64,000 nt of DNA from Streptomyces sp. AP-93 (lineage in GTDB: Bacteria; Actinomycetota; Actinomycetes; Streptomycetales; Streptomycetaceae). Of the stretch, positions 18,363 to 25,932 are shown piece by piece (position 1 is the stretch's first letter; each line of letters begins with the position of its first letter). Both the position numbers and the translations under genes were made by a program. The notes under the pieces are model-generated. The model did not search any database, had not been told where the DNA came from, and worked only from the letters and a program-made list of their open reading frames with translations. The stretch spans positions 62,001 to 126,000 of the forward strand of contig NZ_JALGBX010000013.1 in NCBI RefSeq assembly GCF_022808175.1. Reading direction: 5' to 3'.

Positions 18363-19037
18363 TCAGCCGAGCCAGCCGGGCCGCACCAGCCCCGACTCGT
18401 AGGCCATGACGACCAGCTGGGCACGGTCACGGGCGCCGAGCTTCACCATCGTCCGGCTGACGTGCGTCTTCGCGGTGAGCGGGCTGACGACCAGGCGGCG
18501 GGCGATCTCCTCATTGGACAGACCCAGGCCGACCAGCGCCATCACCTCGCGCTCCCGCTCGGTGAGCCGGTCCATGCCCAGTCCCGCCTCGTCGGCGGCG
18601 GGCTGCTTGGAGCGGGCCGCGAACTCCGCGATCAGGCGGCGCGTGACACCTGGGGACAGCAACGCGTCGCCCTCCACCACCGCCCTGACCGCCCGCAGCA
18701 GTTCCTCCGGTTCGGTGTCCTTGACCAGAAAGCCCGAGGCGCCGGACCGGAGCGCCTCGAAGACGTACTCGTCGAGCTCGAAAGTGGTCAGCATGACCAC
18801 CCTGACGTCCGCCAGCGCCGCGTCCTCGGTGATCCGCCGGGTGGCGGCGAGCCCGTCGCACACCGGCATCCGGATGTCCATGAGGACAACGTCCGGACGC
18901 AGCTCGCGCACCAGGCGCACGGCCTCGTCGCCGTCGGCGGCCTCTCCCGCCACCTCGATGTCCTTCTGCGCGTCGAGCAGGGCCCGGAACCCCGCCCGGA
19001 CGAGGAGCTGGTCGTCGGCGAGCAGAACACGGATCAC
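18363..19037 (-). CDS. NarL/LuxR-type response regulator
   Basis: The 224-residue regulator starts at GTG 19037 with a perfect AGGAGG 5 bases upstream. The receiver domain (1-120) has the acidic pair DD at 9-10, the phosphoacceptor in VVLMDIRMP, and the lysine in VKDTEP. The C-terminal LuxR helix-turn-helix reads LTEREREVMALVGLGLSNEE. The start overlaps the kinase stop, so the two are co-translated. Its likely target is the adjacent ABC exporter operon, a common arrangement in Streptomyces. Confidence 0.93.
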   Translation of the reverse strand: MIRVLLADDQLLVRAGFRALLDAQKDIEVAGEAADGDEAVRLVRELRPDVVLMDIRMPVCDGLAATRRITEDAALADVRVVMLTTFELDEYVFEALRSGASGFLVKDTEPEELLRAVRAVVEGDALLSPGVTRRLIAEFAARSKQPAADEAGLGMDRLTEREREVMALVGLGLSNEEIARRLVVSPLTAKTHVSRTMVKLGARDRAQLVVMAYESGLVRPGWLG

Positions 19038-20242
19038 GGATCCTCCTGGGACGGGACGGCCTTCAGCGGGAGCCTGGCAAGTACGCGGAAGCCGCCGTCG
19101 GTGCGTGGGCCGGCCTCGATGGTGCCACCGAGGGCCGCGGCCCGCTCGCGCATGCCCACGAGACCGGTGCCGCTGCCGCCCGCCGGATCGCCCGTGGCCG
19201 GCCCGTCGTCGTCCACGCGCAACTCCAGGACGCGGGGCTCCCAGGAGAGGTGGATGCGGGCGCCGCGTGAACCGGAATGCCGTACGACGTTGGTCAGCGC
19301 CTCCTGCAGGATGCGGAAGGCGGCGAGGTCCGCGCCGGGCGCCAGCGCCCGGGGATCCCCGCTTGCCGCGATGTCGACGGTCAGCCCGGCCGCGGCAGCC
19401 TGCTCGGCGAGCTCCGGGAGCCGGTCGAGACCGGGTGCGGGCGCGCGGGGTGCGTCGCCGGGAGTGCGCAGGGTGTCGAGCACCTGCCGGACCTCGCCCA
19501 ACGCCTCCTTGCTGGCCGCCTTGATGGTGGTCAGCGCCGAGCGGGCCTGCTCGGGGTCGGAGTCGAGGAGGGCGAGCCCCACTCCCGCCTGGACGTTGAT
19601 CACCGAGATGCTGTGGGCGAGGACGTCGTGCAGCTCGCGGGCGATGCGCAGCCGCTCCTCGTTCACCCGGCGCTTCTCGGCCGCCGACCGCTCGGCCCGG
19701 GCGAGGGCCCACTGCTCCCGGCGTATGCGGACCAGCTCGGAGACGGCGAGGATGGCAAGGACCCACGCGGTGATGCCCACTTCCTGCGCCCAGGGCGCGG
19801 GGCCGTCCCCGGCGGGCGGCAGCCGGCGGTAGAGCCAGTGCCCGATGAGCAGATGGCCGGCCCAGAGCAGCCCCACGGCACCCCAGGCGGCTCTGCGGCG
19901 TCCGGCGACGACCGCGGCGAAGCAGGCCAGGGCCAGGCTGATGAACACCGGGCCGTACGGGAACCCGGCGCCGATGTACACCAGGGTGACGACGCTGACC
20001 CCGTACGCCACGGCCACCGGGTACTGGTGTCGCCACACGAGCAGCAGGGGCCCGAGCAGCAGCAGGAGCCGCGCGAACGCGTCCAGAGCCACCCGCCCGC
20101 TCTGTTGCTGCGCGGCCCACCCCGAGCCGACCTGGGCGAAGGCGGCCACGAGCAGCGAGGAGCGCCAGGCCGGTCCCCGCCCGGTCCGCTCCACCCATCG
20201 CTGCCACGGAGGAACCCCCGGGCGCTCGCGCTGCTCTTCCAT
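19034..20242 (-). CDS. Two-component sensor histidine kinase (HisKA_3)
   Basis: The 402-residue membrane kinase has four to five N-terminal helices (about 25-160), a dimerisation helix with the phospho-accepting histidine in ARELHDVLAHSISVINVQAG, and a C-terminal HATPase domain (QEALTNVVRHSG, GTGLVGMRERAAALGG). ATG 20242 is preferred over an in-frame GTG at 20251; neither has a clear ribosome site. It forms a pair with the overlapping NarL-type regulator, and with almost no extracellular loop it may sense membrane or envelope stress. Confidence 0.9.
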   Translation of the reverse strand: MEEQRERPGVPPWQRWVERTGRGPAWRSSLLVAAFAQVGSGWAAQQQSGRVALDAFARLLLLLGPLLLVWRHQYPVAVAYGVSVVTLVYIGAGFPYGPVFISLALACFAAVVAGRRRAAWGAVGLLWAGHLLIGHWLYRRLPPAGDGPAPWAQEVGITAWVLAILAVSELVRIRREQWALARAERSAAEKRRVNEERLRIARELHDVLAHSISVINVQAGVGLALLDSDPEQARSALTTIKAASKEALGEVRQVLDTLRTPGDAPRAPAPGLDRLPELAEQAAAAGLTVDIAASGDPRALAPGADLAAFRILQEALTNVVRHSGSRGARIHLSWEPRVLELRVDDDGPATGDPAGGSGTGLVGMRERAAALGGTIEAGPRTDGGFRVLARLPLKAVPSQEDP

Positions 20243-20368
20243 ACCGCCCACGTTAGGCGGCGCCCCGCCTGCCGGGCGTCACTCCGGCGTAGCGTTTCAG
20301 ACGTACTCCCCAGGTAGTACGCGGTCGTACGCGCCGACGGCCCGGCCGACGAAGGTGGAGCCGGCCGG

Positions 20369-21499
20369 CTATCGGCTCAGCGACCGCAGGGCCGCCGCGT
20401 CGTACGGCTTCAGCTCGTCGAAGCGGTTGCCGAGGACCTTCGCAGCCCACTGCGGGTCCTGGAGCAGCGCCCGGCCGACGGCGACCATGTCGAACTCGTC
20501 GCGTTCCATGCGGTCGAGGAGGTTGTCGATGTCGCCGAGCGCGGCACCCTCGCCGACGAAGGCGTGGATGAAGTCGCCGTCGAGGCCGACCGAGCCGACG
20601 GTGATGGCGGGCCGGCCGGTGAGCTTCTTGGTCCAGCCCGCCAGGTTCAGGTCAGATCCCTCGAACTCCGGGAGCCAGTAGCGCCGGGTGGAGGCGTGGA
20701 ACGCGTCGACACCGGCCGCCGCCAGCGGGGTCAGGATGGCCTCCAGCTCCTCAGGGGTCTGCGCGAGCCGTGCGTCGTAAGCCTCCTGCTTCCACTGGGA
20801 GTAGCGGAAGATCACCGGGAAGTCGGCCGGTACGCGTTCACGGACCGCGGCCACGATCTCCGCGGCGAACTTCGTACGGGCCACCGCGTTGCCGCCGTAG
20901 ACGTCGGTGCGGCGGTTGGTCCGCTCCCACAGGAACTGGTCGAGCAGGTAGCCGTGGGCGCCGTGCAGTTCGACGCCGTCGAAGCCGATCCGCGCGGCCT
21001 CCGCGGCGGCGTCGGCGAACGCGCCGATGACGTCGTCGAGGTCGGTGCGGGTCATCGCCCTGCCGGTCCCCTCGGTGCCGTCGACGCGGATGCCGGAGGG
21101 GCCGACGGCGGGGGCCTCGGCATACGGTGCCTCGCCCTGCTTGCGCACCATGCCTATGTGCCACAGCTGGGGCACGATCGTGCCGCCCGCCTCGTGCACG
21201 GCCGCGGCGACCTTCGCCCACCCTGCCAGCTGGTCCTCGCCGTGGAACCGCGGCACCCGGTCGCTCTGCCCGGCGGAGTCGTGACCGACGTAGGTGCCCT
21301 CGGTGACGATCAAGCCCACACCCGCGGCGGCCCGGCTGGCGTAGTACGCCCGCACGTCCTCGCCGGGCACGCCGCCGGGGGAGAACATCCGCGTCATCGG
21401 TGCCATCGCGATGCGGTTGGGGACGGTCAGGCCGTTCAGCTTGACGGGCCGGGACAGGATCTCCGCCGCGCGGGAGGCGGTGGACGTGGTGACGGTCAT
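20369..21499 (-). CDS. NADH:flavin oxidoreductase (old yellow enzyme family)
   Basis: The 376-residue FMN TIM-barrel starts at ATG 21499, with CGGAGG 9 bases upstream. Family marks include LNGLTVPNRIAMAPMTR, ELHGAHGYLLDQFLWERTNR (substrate-anion binding histidines and the barrel loop) and YGGNAVARTKFAAEI. It should reduce activated alkenes or related electrophiles with NAD(P)H. It is divergent from a MarR regulator across a 29-bp palindrome, the layout expected for an electrophile-inducible detoxification pair. Confidence 0.9.
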   Translation of the reverse strand: MTVTTSTASRAAEILSRPVKLNGLTVPNRIAMAPMTRMFSPGGVPGEDVRAYYASRAAAGVGLIVTEGTYVGHDSAGQSDRVPRFHGEDQLAGWAKVAAAVHEAGGTIVPQLWHIGMVRKQGEAPYAEAPAVGPSGIRVDGTEGTGRAMTRTDLDDVIGAFADAAAEAARIGFDGVELHGAHGYLLDQFLWERTNRRTDVYGGNAVARTKFAAEIVAAVRERVPADFPVIFRYSQWKQEAYDARLAQTPEELEAILTPLAAAGVDAFHASTRRYWLPEFEGSDLNLAGWTKKLTGRPAITVGSVGLDGDFIHAFVGEGAALGDIDNLLDRMERDEFDMVAVGRALLQDPQWAAKVLGNRFDELKPYDAAALRSLSR

Positions 21500-21551
21500 G
21501 AGGGCTGGTCCTCCGGGTTGGAGCTGTGGCTCGTCGGGTGACAACGAGAAG

Positions 21552-21580
21552 TGCATGATACATAGGCTATGTATCATGCA
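21552..21580. promoter_or_regulatory. 29-bp perfect palindrome, probable MarR operator
   Basis: TGCATGATACATAG and CTATGTATCATGCA flank a single central G, giving two perfect 14-bp arms. It is strikingly AT-rich against the surrounding DNA and sits between the divergent reductase (start 21499) and MarR gene (start 21698). MarR dimers bind palindromes of this kind, so it probably controls both genes. Confidence 0.85.
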
Positions 21581-21697
21581 TATCGCCAGGTCCGGCGTCG
21601 TACGGCGGCGCCCGCAGGCCGGGCCGTACGGGGGTCCGCCGCTCCCCGGGTTCACGGGTCCGCGATAATGGGGCGTCGGAAGGAGCGGGGAGGCTCA

Positions 21698-22228
21698 GTG
21701 CTGGAGAAGCTGGAGCGGGAGCTGATGCTGCTTTCGCGGCACCAGGTGCTGGCCCGGCGCGAGCGTGATCCCGAACGCCTGGAGCGGTCGGCGTACCTCC
21801 TGCTCAGCCGGATCGACACACAAGGCCCCATGTCGATCGGGCAGTTGTCGGAGGCCTTCGGACTCGACACCTCGACCGTGAACCGCCAGACGGCCGCACT
21901 GCTGCGCTGCGGACTGGCCGAGCGCGTCTTCGACCCGGAAGGCGGCATGGCCCGCAAGCTGTGCATCACCGCTGAAGGCGGGCGCAGGCTCGCCGAAGAC
22001 CGCGAGGTCAACCAGTCCTGCCTGGCCCGGGTGGTCGCCGGCTGGTCCCCTGAGGAAGTGCGGGAGCTGGAGGACGTCCTGGTCCGGCTCAACCGCAGCG
22101 CCGAGGCCCTCGAAGGACGGTACTGGCCGCGCACGGAGGAAGACGACACCCGCGCCGCAGGCGACGCGCCCGTCCCGGACGAATCCCCGGTCCCTGCTCC
22201 ACAGTCACCCGTGACCCCCGCACCGTAG
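21698..22228 (+). CDS. MarR-family transcriptional regulator
   Basis: The 176-residue winged-helix protein starts at GTG 21698, just after GGGGAGG; an ATG at 21668 has no site. The DNA-binding segment is MSIGQLSEAFGLDTSTVNRQ, followed by the wing RVFDPEGGMARKLCITAEG. A disordered Pro-rich tail (about residues 145-176) is unusual for the family. It probably represses the divergent reductase and itself through the 29-bp palindrome; the ligand is unknown. Confidence 0.88.
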   Translation: MLEKLERELMLLSRHQVLARRERDPERLERSAYLLLSRIDTQGPMSIGQLSEAFGLDTSTVNRQTAALLRCGLAERVFDPEGGMARKLCITAEGGRRLAEDREVNQSCLARVVAGWSPEEVRELEDVLVRLNRSAEALEGRYWPRTEEDDTRAAGDAPVPDESPVPAPQSPVTPAP

Positions 22229-22271
22229 GTGTGGGGCTGATCGCGGGTGCGCGGATCGCGGGTGCACGGAT

Positions 22272-22448
22272 GTGGAGCGCGGCAGGCCGAGGAAGCGGCC
22301 CCGTACGGCGGTGTCCACACTCGTACCGCTCTTCGTGCTCGCCGGGCTGCTGCTGGGCCCGGCGGCGACCGCCGCGGCATCCGCACCGTACGTCGCGCAT
22401 GGCTCTGCGCCGCAGGTCCGCCTAGGAACGGACCGCCCGATCGCGTGA
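22272..22448 (+). CDS. Small ORF with signal-peptide-like sequence
   Basis: GTG 22272 opens a 58-codon frame whose product has a basic head (RGRPRKRPR) and a hydrophobic core STLVPLFVLAGLLLGPAATA, as in a secretory signal. Only about 22 residues follow before TGA. There is no good ribosome binding site and no recognised mature domain. It may be the leftover 5' end of a lost secreted-protein gene. A pair of 15-bp repeats (22239-22268) precedes it. The rest of the 22229-22577 gap appears empty. Confidence 0.3.
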   Translation: MERGRPRKRPRTAVSTLVPLFVLAGLLLGPAATAAASAPYVAHGSAPQVRLGTDRPIA

Positions 22449-22577
22449 TGAATCCCTCCACCGGCGGGGGCCGGGGCCGACTCTGGGTACCCCGTTTCTG
22501 ACCGGTCGTGAACGCAGCGATGAGTTTTCCCGGCCCGGCAAGTCTCACCATCGTTGTCGACAACACAGGAGGAGCAC

Positions 22578-23222
22578 GTGACTCAGCTGCTGAGAGTCCA
22601 GAACTTCAACGTCTCGAGTGACGGGATCGGTGCCGGTGAGGACCAGACCCTCGAGAGGCCATTCGGTCATGTCGATCCCGAGAGGCTGTTCTCCTGGGCC
22701 GGCGCCACTGCGAGCTGGCCCATGCGCACCGACCCCGGAGGGAGCCGGGGCCTCGATGACTACCTGACGCGGGACTACGCACGCAACATCGGCGCCGAGA
22801 TCATGGGCCGCAACAAATTCGGACCCCAGCGCGGGCCCTGGGAAGACCACGACTGGCGCGGCTGGTGGGGTGCCGAGCCCCCGTTCCGCACCCCGGTGTT
22901 CGTGATGACCCACCACGAGCGCCCTTCGTTCACGCTCTCCGACACCACGTTCCATTTCGTCGGCGGTGACCCGGCCGCGGTCCTCGAACTGGCACGGGAG
23001 GCGGCGCAGGGCAAGGACGTCCGGCTCGGTGGCGGGGCCACCACCATCAGGGAGTTCCTTGACGCCGACCTCGTCGACACCCTGCACGTGGCGGTCTCGC
23101 CGGTGAAGCTCGGGTCCGGAGTACGGCTCTGGGAGTCCCCCGATGAGCTGCTCGACCGCTTCCACCTCGAGGTCGTTCCCAGCCCGAGCGGCGTGACGCA
23201 CCACCTGTTCTGGCGAAAGTGA
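22578..23222 (+). CDS. RibD C-terminal/dihydrofolate-reductase-like protein
   Basis: The 214-residue protein starts at GTG 22578 with AGGAGG 7 bases upstream. It matches the stand-alone RibD_C/DHFR-like reductases (PF01872): N-terminal QNFNVSSDGIGAGEDQ, central IMGRNKFGPQRGPW, then VFVMTHHERPSF and GGGATTIREFLDADLVDTL. It is predicted to be an NADPH-binding reductase of unknown substrate. It stands alone, outside a riboflavin operon. Confidence 0.85.
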   Translation: MTQLLRVQNFNVSSDGIGAGEDQTLERPFGHVDPERLFSWAGATASWPMRTDPGGSRGLDDYLTRDYARNIGAEIMGRNKFGPQRGPWEDHDWRGWWGAEPPFRTPVFVMTHHERPSFTLSDTTFHFVGGDPAAVLELAREAAQGKDVRLGGGATTIREFLDADLVDTLHVAVSPVKLGSGVRLWESPDELLDRFHLEVVPSPSGVTHHLFWRK

Positions 23223-23374
23223 CCGGTCCTCAGGGCTGTCCCCGGCCGGCTGTCCTGCCTGCCGGGGCAAGGGGGATCGCAGGCGACGGGTGGTGACGGT
23301 GGGGCACGTTCACCGTCGTGTTGAAACTGCAACATATGAAGACTTTCCTGCGTGTGTCTGGCTTTGGCACCATG

Positions 23375-23402
23375 ATCAAGTCCTGCACAGGCAGGACTTG
23401 AT
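23375..23402 (+). other. Perfect 12-bp hairpin directly before the BLIP-like gene
   Basis: ATCAAGTCCTGC (23375-23386) and GCAGGACTTGAT (23391-23402) pair perfectly around an ACAG loop. The hairpin ends 3 bases before the GGGGGGA ribosome binding site. It could shield or present that site in the mRNA, stabilise the 5' end, or be an operator if the transcript starts further downstream. It is too far from the previous gene (150 bases) and has no U-run, so a simple terminator is less likely. Confidence 0.75.
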
Positions 23403-23418
23403 TCTGGGGGGAATCCCG

Positions 23419-23970
23419 ATGTCCCGCATGCACCTGCTCGCCGCGCCCGTACTGGCCGCCGGCCTGGCATTCGTCGCCGCACCGAGCGCGAGCGCCGCCA
23501 CCACCACCGCCACGATCAGCAAGGCCGAGTACGACCTGATCAAGATCGGCACCACCACGTCGAAGATGCACAGCATCGCCGACAGTGGCGCCTGCAAGCT
23601 CAAGAGCCGCGACGACTCCGGTGGCGTTTCCTACCGGCACTACGAGTGCAAGGGCAACAAGGCCTACAGCAGCGCTTCGTTCGACTTCGTGAACGGCAAG
23701 CTGGAGATCAAGAGCCAGGTCTTCCTGGACGGCCTGACGTCCAACGGCAAGATGACCAAGACCAAGTACAGCAAGATCAAGGTCGGCAGCACGATCAGCC
23801 AGATGCACGAGATCGCCGGCAAGGGCACCTGCGTGCGCGTCGCGCAGTCCCACACCCGCACCGACAGCATGTCGATCTACGACTGCGAGCAGGCCAGCAC
23901 CTTCGGCGCCGCGAGCTTCTTCTTCGAGAACGGCAAGGTCACCATGCGCAATCAGGCGGGCCTCCGCTGA
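23419..23970 (+). CDS. Secreted BLIP-like protein (beta-lactamase-inhibitory-protein fold)
   Basis: The 183-residue precursor has a signal peptide (residues 1-29, ending SASA) and two tandem domains of about 73 residues: KAEYDLIKIGTTTSKMHSIA with two cysteines, and KTKYSKIKVGSTISQMHEIA with two cysteines. This is the repeat pattern of S. clavuligerus BLIP (PF07467), where each domain has one disulfide and begins with a helix-loop motif F..I..GMT...V..IA. ATG 23419 has GGGGGGA 7 bases upstream. Whether it binds beta-lactamases or other targets cannot be told from fold alone. The product is small, secreted and Lys/Ser-rich. Confidence 0.75.
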   Translation: MSRMHLLAAPVLAAGLAFVAAPSASAATTTATISKAEYDLIKIGTTTSKMHSIADSGACKLKSRDDSGGVSYRHYECKGNKAYSSASFDFVNGKLEIKSQVFLDGLTSNGKMTKTKYSKIKVGSTISQMHEIAGKGTCVRVAQSHTRTDSMSIYDCEQASTFGAASFFFENGKVTMRNQAGLR

Positions 23971-23990
23971 CGCGACACGAGGTGAGATGA

Positions 23991-24032
23991 CGTGAGGGGG
24001 TGGTGGCGCCACGGCGCCACCACCCCCTCACG
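23991..24032. terminator. Bidirectional terminator, 20-bp perfect stem
   Basis: CGTGAGGGGGTGGTGGCGCC (23991-24010) and its exact complement (24013-24032) surround AC. It lies between the BLIP-like gene and the convergent SDR gene and should terminate both. Confidence 0.9.
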
Positions 24033-24063
24033 CATGCGATCCGACTGCCCCGCGGCCCCGCCG

Positions 24064-24897
24064 TCAGACCTGGGGCGGGCCCTGGACGAGCAGGCGGGCC
24101 GCGGCGTGATCGGTGCGGTCCGCCTCGTCCGACGCGTCGATGTAGCCGTAGGCGTCGTCGCCGACGGGGATCCGCAGGGGTGTGGGACCCCCGGCGGCGA
24201 CGATGTCCAGGACCCGGTCCGCGAAGTACTCCGGGCGTCCGGTCTCGGGGCTGTCCGCGAGGCCCCGGGCCCCTTCGAGCATCTCGCGGTTGGTGGCGTC
24301 GTAGGCAGGGACCCGGTGGGCGGCTTCGGCCATGGAGGTGCCGTAGCGCGTAGCGAACATGCCCGGCTCGATGACGGTGACGCGGATGTTGTGGGGAGCC
24401 GCTTCCATCGCGAGGGTCCGACTCATGCCTTCGAGGGCGTGCTTCCCGGCGGTGTAGGCCGCCAGACCGGGGAAGGCCATCCGGCCGACCACGGAGGAGA
24501 CGTTGAGGATGTGGCCGTGCCCCTGGGCCCGCATCAGCGGCAGGACGAGGCGCGCGAGCCGCCAGGGGCCGACGACCAGGGTCTCCAACTGGTCCCGGAG
24601 TTCGGCGTCCGAGACCTCCTCGACCGCGCCGAACAGCCCGACGGCGGCGTTGTTGACGAGGACGTCGATGCCTCCCAGGCGCTCGGCCGCGGTGCGGACG
24701 GCCTCCTCGCAGGAGGCGTCGTCCCGCAGTTCGAGCGGGATCGGCACGATCCGGCCGGGCCAGGCGGCGGCCAGATCCTCCAGGTCGGCGGTCTTGCGGG
24801 CGGTGACGGCCAGTTCGTCCCCGGCCCGGGCCGCCGCGGTCGCCAGCGCGTGCCCGAGCCCCGAGGAGCATCCCGTGACCAGCCAGCGTCGTCCCAT
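24064..24897 (-). CDS. Short-chain dehydrogenase/reductase
   Basis: The 277-residue classical SDR starts at ATG 24897 after GGGGGAA. The cofactor motif is WLVTGCSSGLGHALA (TGxxxGxG); NNAAVG, the catalytic serine in NVSSVVG, and Tyr-x-x-x-Lys in YTAGK are all present. An NADP-dependent carbonyl or hydroxyl oxidoreductase is expected. No pathway partner is adjacent. Confidence 0.9.
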   Translation of the reverse strand: MGRRWLVTGCSSGLGHALATAAARAGDELAVTARKTADLEDLAAAWPGRIVPIPLELRDDASCEEAVRTAAERLGGIDVLVNNAAVGLFGAVEEVSDAELRDQLETLVVGPWRLARLVLPLMRAQGHGHILNVSSVVGRMAFPGLAAYTAGKHALEGMSRTLAMEAAPHNIRVTVIEPGMFATRYGTSMAEAAHRVPAYDATNREMLEGARGLADSPETGRPEYFADRVLDIVAAGGPTPLRIPVGDDAYGYIDASDEADRTDHAAARLLVQGPPQV

Positions 24898-25086
24898 GGT
24901 TCCCCCGTGATGGCCGAATTGCTCCGGATGATGGCGGCAGTTCATGTTCGGGGGAGCTCCGGTGCGCGGCCATCCCTGCTGCGGGGGCGCGCGGAGGCGC
25001 GCAGGCGCACGTCCGGTCGCGCGCACCCGCCGGGCGGGGCGGGGCTCGCGGCCCTGCGGCCTACGGGTATGCCGGACCGGACGCCC

Positions 25087-25142
25087 GTGTGAGCGGGCCT
25101 GTGTGAGCGGGTCTACATGAGCGGGCCTACGTGAGCGGGCCT
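25087..25142. repeat. Four 14-bp tandem repeats at the 3' end of the GNAT gene
   Basis: Units 25087-25100, 25101-25114, 25115-25128 and 25129-25142 share the core TGAGCGGG(C/T)CT. A further short repeat of GCCTGAGCCTGCCGC follows (about 25138-25167). The array crosses the stop codon (25127) of the leftward acetyltransferase gene, so its length changes would alter that protein's tail. Confidence 0.8.
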
Positions 25143-25693
25143 GAGCCTGCCGCGCCTGAGCCTGCCGCTCCTCCCGCGGCCCGGGCGGCGCGGCGCAGCC
25201 GGGACCTGGCCGGATCCTGGGGGGAGTACGAGGCCGCGGCGGCGTCTTCCCGCGGGTTCGGGCGGACGAAGAGGGTGACGGTGACCTTCTCGCTGAACCC
25301 GTTGCGCCGCATCATCGCGGCGGAAGCCGCGTTGCCGCTCTCCACGTCCGTGATGATCCGGGACGCTCCCGCAGCGAAGAGCGCGGCGCAGCAGTGCTCG
25401 ACCAGGGAACTCGCGACTCCCCGGCCCCGGGCGCGTTCCTCCAGGGCGATCCACTCGAGGTAGCCCCAGTCCTCGCGCTCGTCGTAGGACAGCGATCCGA
25501 GGACGAAACCGAGCAGCCCCTCCTCGTCACGGGCGATCCAGCAGGCGTCCGGCTGAGCGTCCCAGTGCGCCGCGACCGAGGACAGCGACCAGGAGGTGTA
25601 AGGCATCGCCTTCACGTCGAAGGCCCGGTAGCCGAGATCGAGAACGGCATCGAGGTGGGTCAGTCGCAGGGGGAGGGTCTCGACTTCACTCAT
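25127..25693 (-). CDS. GNAT-family N-acetyltransferase
   Basis: The 188-residue protein has a complete GNAT fold to about residue 145: the acetyl-CoA binding segment ARGRGVASSLVEHCCAAL (R/Q-x-x-G-x-G/A type) and the late strand motif NGFSEKVTVTLFV. The C-terminal 40 residues are low complexity (Ala/Gly/Pro) and run into a 14-bp tandem repeat. The substrate is unknown. ATG 25693 begins MSEVETLPLR. Confidence 0.82.
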   Translation of the reverse strand: MSEVETLPLRLTHLDAVLDLGYRAFDVKAMPYTSWSLSSVAAHWDAQPDACWIARDEEGLLGFVLGSLSYDEREDWGYLEWIALEERARGRGVASSLVEHCCAALFAAGASRIITDVESGNAASAAMMRRNGFSEKVTVTLFVRPNPREDAAAASYSPQDPARSRLRRAARAAGGAAGSGAAGSGPLT

Positions 25694-25729
25694 GAACTCG
25701 ATGATGACATAGGAGGATATTTCTCCCCG

Positions 25730-25840
25730 TCACCTCACGGAGAGGACCTCGGGGTCCGCCGCCGGATCCGGGGCGGGCGCCGGGACAGGACTCCTCGCCC
25801 CGAGGCCGAGGGCGAGTACGTAGAGGAACAGGACGCCCAT
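25730..25840 (-). CDS. Possible small membrane peptide (36 aa)
   Basis: ATG 25840, with GAGGGC about 10 bases upstream, opens a 36-codon frame: a hydrophobic N-terminus MGVLFLYVLALGLGA then a Pro/Ala/Asp tail PAPAPDPAADPEVLSVR. It lies directly downstream of the thioredoxin-reductase-like gene in the same direction. It may be a real short membrane peptide or a chance frame; there is no recognised family. Confidence 0.3.
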   Translation of the reverse strand: MGVLFLYVLALGLGARSPVPAPAPDPAADPEVLSVR

Positions 25841-25932
25841 GACGGCGACGCCCTCGCGTGCGGAGTCGGCGGCTCCCTGGGGGAGGCTGCCGCCCTGGAG
25901 CCCCGGCGCTCGCGCGCGCCCGCCCGACGGCC

